Positions 63,046-64,000 of a stretch of 64,000 nucleotides of DNA are shown in pieces. Location of the stretch: NCBI RefSeq assembly GCF_017916425.1, contig NZ_JAFMSX010000005.1, positions 62,001 through 126,000 on the forward strand, written 5' to 3'. Under the pieces are notes generated by a model, which did no database searches, was not told the origin of the DNA, and saw nothing but the letters and a program-made list of their open reading frames with translations. This DNA comes from Nocardioides sp. SYSU D00065 (lineage in GTDB: Bacteria; Actinomycetota; Actinomycetes; Propionibacteriales; Nocardioidaceae). The translations under genes were made by a program, and so were the position numbers. Numbering within the stretch: the stretch's first letter is position 1; every line of letters starts with the position of its first letter.

Positions 63046-63051
63046 AGACTA
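63046..63051 (-). promoter_or_regulatory. -10 hexamer TAGTCT for leaderless trmI
   Basis: TAGTCT ends seven bases before the ATG at 63038. Confidence 0.45.
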
Positions 63052-63072
63052 GTGCTCCGGGGGCCGATCCAC

Positions 63073-64000
63073 TCAGCCGGCGGCGTTGTGCCGGAAGGCT
63101 CGGTCGACGTCGGCGGTGGTCAGCACGCCGTAGATCCGCCCGTCCTCCTCGACGAGGAGGTACTCGTCGGCCGGGCGCCGGCTGATCGCGAGGATCAGCT
63201 CCTCCCCTGCCACTGTGGCCGGCAGGGTCAGCCCCTCCTCCACCGCCCGCGTCACCGTCGACACGGCCACCCACGGGCGCCGTTCTGCCGGCATGGCGAC
63301 GACCGCGGCCTCGCTGACGATCCCCAGCGGGGTCCCGTCGGGTGCGACCGTCACGATGCTGCCGGCCTGCGCCTCCTGCGCCCGACGTACCGCCTCGGCG
63401 AGCGGCAGGTCGCCCGGGACGGTGAGCGTGCGCCGGGCCAGGGGACGCGCCACCAGCGCGGGCAGCCGCTCACGGACCCGGGCGTGGGCGATCGCAGCGG
63501 TCGCCGCCGTCCAGAGGAACAGGCCCAGGACGAAGACCAGGACCAGGTCGAGCACCGTCGTCGCGACGCCCGTCAGCGGCTCCTGGACCAGCGGCCACGC
63601 CAGCAGGGCGAGCGCGGCCAGTCGGCCGCCCCAGGCGGCGACGATGGTGGCCTTGTGCTGGTTGCCCGAGGCGCCCCAGACCGCGGCCTTCAGCACGCGA
63701 CCGCCGTCGAGCGGCAGACCCGGCACGAGGTTGAGCACGCCGATCACCAGGTTGGCGCCGCCGAGCCCCTCCACGGCCACCCGCAGAAGCCCTTCGGGGA
63801 CCAGGAACGAGCCGCCGAACGCCACCGCGCCGACGGCGATCGAGGTCAGCGGCCCCACCACGGCGATCCAGAACTCGTGGCGCGGACGGCGCGAGACGCC
63901 GTCCACCTCGGTCATGCCGCCCAGGAAGTGCAGCGTGATCGAGCTGACGCCGTAGCCGAGGCGCTGGGCGGTGACGGCGTGGGAGGCCTCGTGCAGCAGC
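63073..64000 (-). CDS. Site-2-type M50 metalloprotease with CBS domains (N-terminus outside window)
   Basis: This is the C-terminal part of a membrane zinc protease of the M50/S2P family. The frame enters from the right edge at LLHEASH, so HExxH is at 63979-63993. The second zinc motif is in LNLVPGLPLDGGRVL. Further membrane helices follow, then two CBS domains (about the last 130 residues, DGTPLGIVSEAAVV and DGRIYGVLTTADVD) that may sense adenosine nucleotides. This architecture equals mycobacterial Rv2625c-like and rip-related proteases. The start is beyond the window. Confidence 0.92.
   Translation of the reverse strand, partial: LLHEASHAVTAQRLGYGVSSITLHFLGGMTEVDGVSRRPRHEFWIAVVGPLTSIAVGAVAFGGSFLVPEGLLRVAVEGLGGANLVIGVLNLVPGLPLDGGRVLKAAVWGASGNQHKATIVAAWGGRLAALALLAWPLVQEPLTGVATTVLDLVLVFVLGLFLWTAATAAIAHARVRERLPALVARPLARRTLTVPGDLPLAEAVRRAQEAQAGSIVTVAPDGTPLGIVSEAAVVAMPAERRPWVAVSTVTRAVEEGLTLPATVAGEELILAISRRPADEYLLVEEDGRIYGVLTTADVDRAFRHNAAG

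Overview
The window is about 70% GC and reads as the chromosome of a non-mycobacterial actinobacterium, most likely Nocardioides or a close relative in the Propionibacteriales. The evidence is a complete Pup-proteasome locus (mpa, dop, pup, prcB, prcA, pafA, pafB, pafC) beside tatA, tatC and helY in the same neighbourhood order as in mycobacteria; an RbpA gene; a two-zinc-finger UvrA-like ATPase; HelR; separate Ppm and Lnt genes; and an aerobic-type lysine aminomutase pathway. There is no prophage, rRNA, tRNA, CRISPR array or recognisable transposase.

Layout. 1-6.2 kb: tldD (cut by the left edge), the sbcDC nuclease operon and fdhD. 6.2-12.1 kb: a mixed block with a 47-residue basic protein behind a hairpin, OsmC, a cyclophilin lipoprotein, an aldo/keto reductase, a membrane protein, a true spore-photoproduct-lyase homologue, an SGNH hydrolase, two small DNA- or metal-binding proteins and a secreted protein. 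12.2-17.7 kb: helR behind a rifamycin-associated-element-like repeat, a Fpg/Nei glycosylase and a UvrA-like ABC ATPase. 17.8-26.8 kb: a PNPOx-fold protein, an SRPBCC fusion, a NarL-type two-component system, a secreted serine hydrolase, a YcaQ-type glycosylase, a small zinc protein, and a PhoD phosphatase coupled to a zinc alcohol dehydrogenase. 26.9-34.4 kb: a helix-turn-helix/MurA fusion behind a palindrome, a zinc-finger protein, a glycerophosphodiesterase-MFS pair, rbpA behind a SigR-type promoter, and the lnt-ppm-fxsA operon. 34.8-40.3 kb: lysine catabolism, with kdd-kamD-kamE-kal divergent from kamA. 40.3-41.6 kb: a nuclease-like AbiEi-domain gene bracketed by inverted copies of a double palindrome. 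41.6-51.8 kb: an Lrp regulator, a 5'-3' exonuclease, a secreted protein, helY-dagK, and pafB-pafC-tatA-tatC plus one unknown. 51.9-61.4 kb: an FKBP lipoprotein and the Pup-proteasome genes. 61.5-64 kb: GrpB, TrmI and a site-2-type protease cut by the right edge.

How the genes work together. Dop deamidates the C-terminal Gln of Pup, PafA ligates Pup to substrates, and Mpa (ending Gly-Gln-Tyr-Leu) unfolds them into the PrcAB 20S core. PafBC is the linked DNA-damage transcription activator. KamA, KamDE, Kdd and Kal account for four of the five steps from lysine to crotonyl-CoA; the Kce step is not in the window. Lnt and Ppm act on lipoproteins and polyprenol-mannose.

A recurring feature is a TAnnnT -10 hexamer ending exactly 6 or 7 bases before the start codon at 18 genes. 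This implies widespread leaderless transcription and fixes many starts. The most unusual pieces are the 61-bp inverted double palindromes around the AbiEi/PD-(D/E)XK gene, the HTH-MurA fusion with an 18-bp palindrome filling its promoter spacer, and the RAE-like element before helR.
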